In this document: positions 5,847 to 7,634 of the stretch, piece after piece
Position numbering within the stretch: the stretch's first letter is position 1
How the letters are laid out: every line of letters begins with the position of its first letter
Source: Prevotellaceae bacterium
GTDB taxonomy: Bacteria; Bacteroidota; Bacteroidia; Bacteroidales; UBA932
DNA: 7,634 nt
NCBI GenBank assembly: GCA_031273285.1
Contig: JAISSE010000271.1
Span: 1-7,634 of the forward strand
Direction of reading: 5' to 3'
Notes under the pieces: model-generated
The model's input: the letters and a program-made list of their open reading frames with translations, nothing else
What the model was told of the DNA's origin: nothing
The model's database searches: none
Translations under genes and position numbers: made by a program

Positions 5847-5998
5847 CGCGGTGCTGTAACGCACGTGAATTTGCTTGTTTCGCGGATTATTCTCACTATA
5901 TGCGAATAATGGGTATCGGCAAGCCGGTACGGGATTTCGCGGAGGAAGGACTGTTGCCTGTTTACGGGAGTCTTTTTGAGTTTTATAATATTGAGCGA

Positions 5999-6901
5999 AT
6001 GGAAGATATCAAAATATTGACGGAGCGGTTTATCCGTTATATGCAGACGGAAAAAAGGATGTCGGAGCATACGCTGAGAGCGTACGAAAACGATATTGCC
6101 GATTTTTTCGAATGTGTTTTCGACGGAGATACCGTTGTTGATATCGCCGAAGTAACTACGCTGCTTGTCCGTCGATGGGTTTCCGAACTGCTGAAAAAGG
6201 GATTGACTCCGCGCACGGTAAACCGCAAGACGGCGGCGCTGAGTTCGTTTTTCAAGTATTTGATGCGGACAAAGAAGGTGTTACACAATCCCGTTGCCGG
6301 AATGACCAAGCCGAAAATGTCGAAAAAACTGCCGTCATTCGTATCGGAGGAGAAACTTGTCGCCGCTTTTGATATTCTGGAGAATAGCGTCGACGATTAT
6401 TCTTCGTACAGAGATTATGTGATTCTGGAAACGTTCTACGCAACGGGAATGCGAATATCCGAACTTGCCGCTCTGAAACACAGCGATGTGGATTTTTATC
6501 GCCGGCAAATCAGAACTCTCGGCAAGCGAAATAAGGAGCGTATCATCCCCATGACGGAGAATATCAGGCAGATACTTGAAGAATACGTGTCGAAGATGCA
6601 GGTGTTTTTCCCCGAAAGGGATAATAATTATCTTTTTCTAAACTCCAAAGGTAACAGAATATCAACGCGGTCAATACATTCCGGGGTGAAAAAACGCATG
6701 TTGCAGGGAGGCGTAACGGGAAAGTCGAATCCTCATGTTCTGAGGCACACTTTTGCCACGCATATGCTGAATAACGGCGCCGATTTGAACGGCATAAAAG
6801 AGGTATTGGGGCATACAAGCCTGGCGGCGACCCAGATATACACTCACAATACTTTCGAGAAATTAAAAATAATTCATAATAAAGCGCATCCGCGCGCGTG
6901 A
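5999..6901 (+). CDS. Tyrosine recombinase of the XerC/XerD family
   Basis: From the ATG at 5999 the protein has 300 residues, the family's usual length. The N-terminal SAM-like core-binding domain (about 5-90) holds the family motif SEHTLRAYENDI; the catalytic domain covers about 110-300. The catalytic set is complete in this numbering: Arg152 (ATGMRISEL), Lys176 (LGKRNKER), His246 and Arg249 (PHVLRHTFATHML), His272 (LGHTSLAATQ) and Tyr281 (IYTH). The tail HNKAHPRA closely resembles that of E. coli XerD. Known family role: resolution of chromosome dimers at dif during cell division. The position directly before hpf argues for the housekeeping enzyme, not a mobile-element integrase. Which of XerC or XerD it is cannot be told, so no symbol is given. 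An upstream in-frame ATG at 5900 would add 33 residues with no family counterpart. It probably shares an operon with hpf (25-base gap). Confidence 0.95.
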   Translation: MEDIKILTERFIRYMQTEKRMSEHTLRAYENDIADFFECVFDGDTVVDIAEVTTLLVRRWVSELLKKGLTPRTVNRKTAALSSFFKYLMRTKKVLHNPVAGMTKPKMSKKLPSFVSEEKLVAAFDILENSVDDYSSYRDYVILETFYATGMRISELAALKHSDVDFYRRQIRTLGKRNKERIIPMTENIRQILEEYVSKMQVFFPERDNNYLFLNSKGNRISTRSIHSGVKKRMLQGGVTGKSNPHVLRHTFATHMLNNGADLNGIKEVLGHTSLAATQIYTHNTFEKLKIIHNKAHPRA

Positions 6902-6926
6902 GGTTAAACAATTAAAAATTGAAGCC

Positions 6927-7220
6927 ATGAACTTAAATGTACAATCCATCAAATTTGATGCAGACAGAAAACTCATCGAGTTTATTGAGAAAAAGATTTC
7001 AAAACTGGAGAAATTCTTCGATGGAATCGTTGGGGCAGACGTTTATCTGAGATTAAACAATCAGCCCGTTGAAAACAAAAAAGTAGAAATTCGCCTTAAA
7101 GTACCCGGTTACGATATTTTCGCCGAACGGGAATCAAAGAGTTTCGAAGAATCAACAGACTTATGCATTGATGCGCTGAAAACGCAACTGACAAAAGCAA
7201 AGGAAAAAATGAGAGCATGA
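6927..7220 (+). CDS. hpf: Ribosome hibernation promoting factor, short form
   Basis: The 97-residue protein belongs to the HPF/RaiA (YfiA) family, which binds the decoding region of the 30S subunit and silences ribosomes in stationary phase or starvation. It shows the beta-alpha-beta-beta-beta-alpha order: LNVQSIKFDA, helix RKLIEFIEKKISKLEKFF (14-31), strands around ADVYLRLNN, KKVEIRLKVPG and DIFAERES, and a C-terminal helix ESTDLCIDALKTQLTKAKEK (75-94). No long C-terminal dimerisation domain is present, so it is the short form. The basic C-terminus is typical of ribosome contact. It starts 25 bases after the recombinase stop and is followed 14 bases later by a strong terminator, making it the last gene of its unit. 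Confidence 0.95.
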   Translation: MNLNVQSIKFDADRKLIEFIEKKISKLEKFFDGIVGADVYLRLNNQPVENKKVEIRLKVPGYDIFAERESKSFEESTDLCIDALKTQLTKAKEKMRA

Positions 7221-7234
7221 ATCTTTTCCATTTT

Positions 7235-7272
7235 AAATCCCCCGCGGAAAATTCCGGCGGGGGATTTTTTTT
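7235..7272 (+). terminator. Strong intrinsic terminator after hpf
   Basis: AAATCCCCCGC (7235-7245) pairs perfectly with GCGGGGGATTT (7257-7267), and the enclosed loop can pair further as GGAA-AA-TTCC. Eight T residues (7265-7272) follow or overlap the stem. The flanking A-run and T-run make it weakly symmetrical, but the plus-strand T-tract is the longer, and it closes the hpf unit. Confidence 0.95.
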
Positions 7273-7313
7273 GATTGTGTTCAGGATGACAGGGTTCAGG
7301 AAGTTGTCTCAAA

Positions 7314-7429
7314 AGCACGCAGATGACGCAGATTTAACGGATTTACGCAGATAAGAAACGGTCAATAACCGCATATTATCAAACAAAATAATCTGCGAAA
7401 ATCCTGAAAATCCGCGTTATCTGCGTGCT
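7314..7429. repeat. Long inverted repeat of the GCAGAT dispersed type
   Basis: Two 39-base arms (7314-7352 and 7391-7429) are reverse complements at 33 of 39 positions, separated by 38 AT-rich bases. Each arm is itself built of repeated short units: GCAGAT occurs three times in the left arm and ATCTGCG twice in the right. The arms begin and end with AGCACGCAGAT and its complement ATCTGCGTGCT. It contains no coding frame and fills the space between the hpf terminator and the 3' end of the minus-strand gene at the edge. Similar ATCTGCG-rich repeats are widespread in Bacteroidota intergenic DNA by my general knowledge; whether this one is mobile or only structural is unknown. Confidence 0.9.
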
Positions 7430-7445
7430 GTATTAAGGACAGGTC

Positions 7446-7634
7446 TCACTCCGTTGCAACCAATTCGATTATATATGCGCCGGAATAAATTTTTGTCAGA
7501 CTGTCGATGACTTTGTCGGCGCTTTCGGATGAGGGATACTTGAAAATCACAGAGTAGGGAGTCTCATTATCCATGCAGTACACCGAGGTGCCGGCGGTCT
7601 TTTGCGAAAAATCTCTTGCGTCGCGGAGTTTTTC
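7446..7634 (-). CDS. C-terminal end of an unidentified protein (partial)
   Basis: An open frame enters from the right edge on the minus strand and ends at TGA (7446-7448), giving the last 62 residues of a protein whose start lies outside the window. The codon pattern and protein-like composition support a real gene. The visible part reads through SVYCMDNETPYSVIFKYPSS, a helix-like segment SADKVIDSLTKIY, and a closing strand GAYIIELVATE. The strand-helix-strand pattern is compatible with a SPOR-like or other small alpha/beta repeat domain, but I do not recognise the family and make no functional claim. The gene converges on hpf, and the inverted repeat at 7314-7429 lies 16 bases after its stop codon, where it may act as a 3' hairpin. 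Confidence 0.65.
   Translation of the reverse strand, partial: EKLRDARDFSQKTAGTSVYCMDNETPYSVIFKYPSSESADKVIDSLTKIYSGAYIIELVATE

Noticed and set aside
5900..5998. Recombinase start at 5900 as the annotated start
   Set aside because: The 33 extra residues do not resemble the XerC/D N-terminus, and the ATG at 5999 gives the standard 300-residue length; kept only as a finding.
5999..6901. Recombinase as integrase of a mobile element with att sites
   Set aside because: No tRNA, direct repeat or cargo genes adjoin it, and the hpf neighbour and XerD-like tail fit the housekeeping enzyme.

Overview
The window looks like a chromosomal segment of a member of the Bacteroidota, most likely order Bacteroidales. 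The evidence is: (i) A-rich start contexts with almost no Shine-Dalgarno sites; (ii) several upstream regions carrying the Bacteroides-type -7 box TAnnTTTG, once with a TTTG -33 box at the right spacing; (iii) Bacteroidales-like versions of pgk, trxA, a XerC/D recombinase and short HPF; and (iv) the adjacent recombinase-hpf pair, which I recall as common in that order. Genus cannot be told from this sequence.

Layout: 1-523 holds no convincing gene but has a degenerate CGCAAAG-type repeat and a perfect 11-copy heptamer tandem array ending just after the stop codon of the first gene. From 524 to 3414 three genes lie on the minus strand: an AraC-family regulator, phosphoglycerate kinase (pgk) with a clear intrinsic terminator, and a LEA-type-2 lipoprotein. 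A divergent intergenic region (3415-3682) leads to a plus-strand exported GH5 glycoside hydrolase (3683-4912). After a 273-base AT-rich spacer comes a plus-strand group: a small HTH protein, thioredoxin (trxA), a XerC/XerD-type tyrosine recombinase and a short hibernation factor (hpf). It ends at a very strong terminator at 7235-7272. The right edge holds a 39-bp-armed inverted repeat of a dispersed type and the C-terminal end of a minus-strand gene that continues outside the window.

The genes are mostly housekeeping (glycolysis, redox, chromosome dimer resolution, ribosome hibernation) plus one carbohydrate-active enzyme and one transcription regulator. I see no defence system, prophage, CRISPR or intact transposon. 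The most useful non-obvious signals are regulatory: an inverted repeat (ACAATA-N4-TATTGT) filling the spacer of the promoter of the small HTH gene, a second ACAATA-containing inverted repeat in front of trxA, an inverted repeat plus a 35-codon ORF in the GH5 leader, and the heptamer array.
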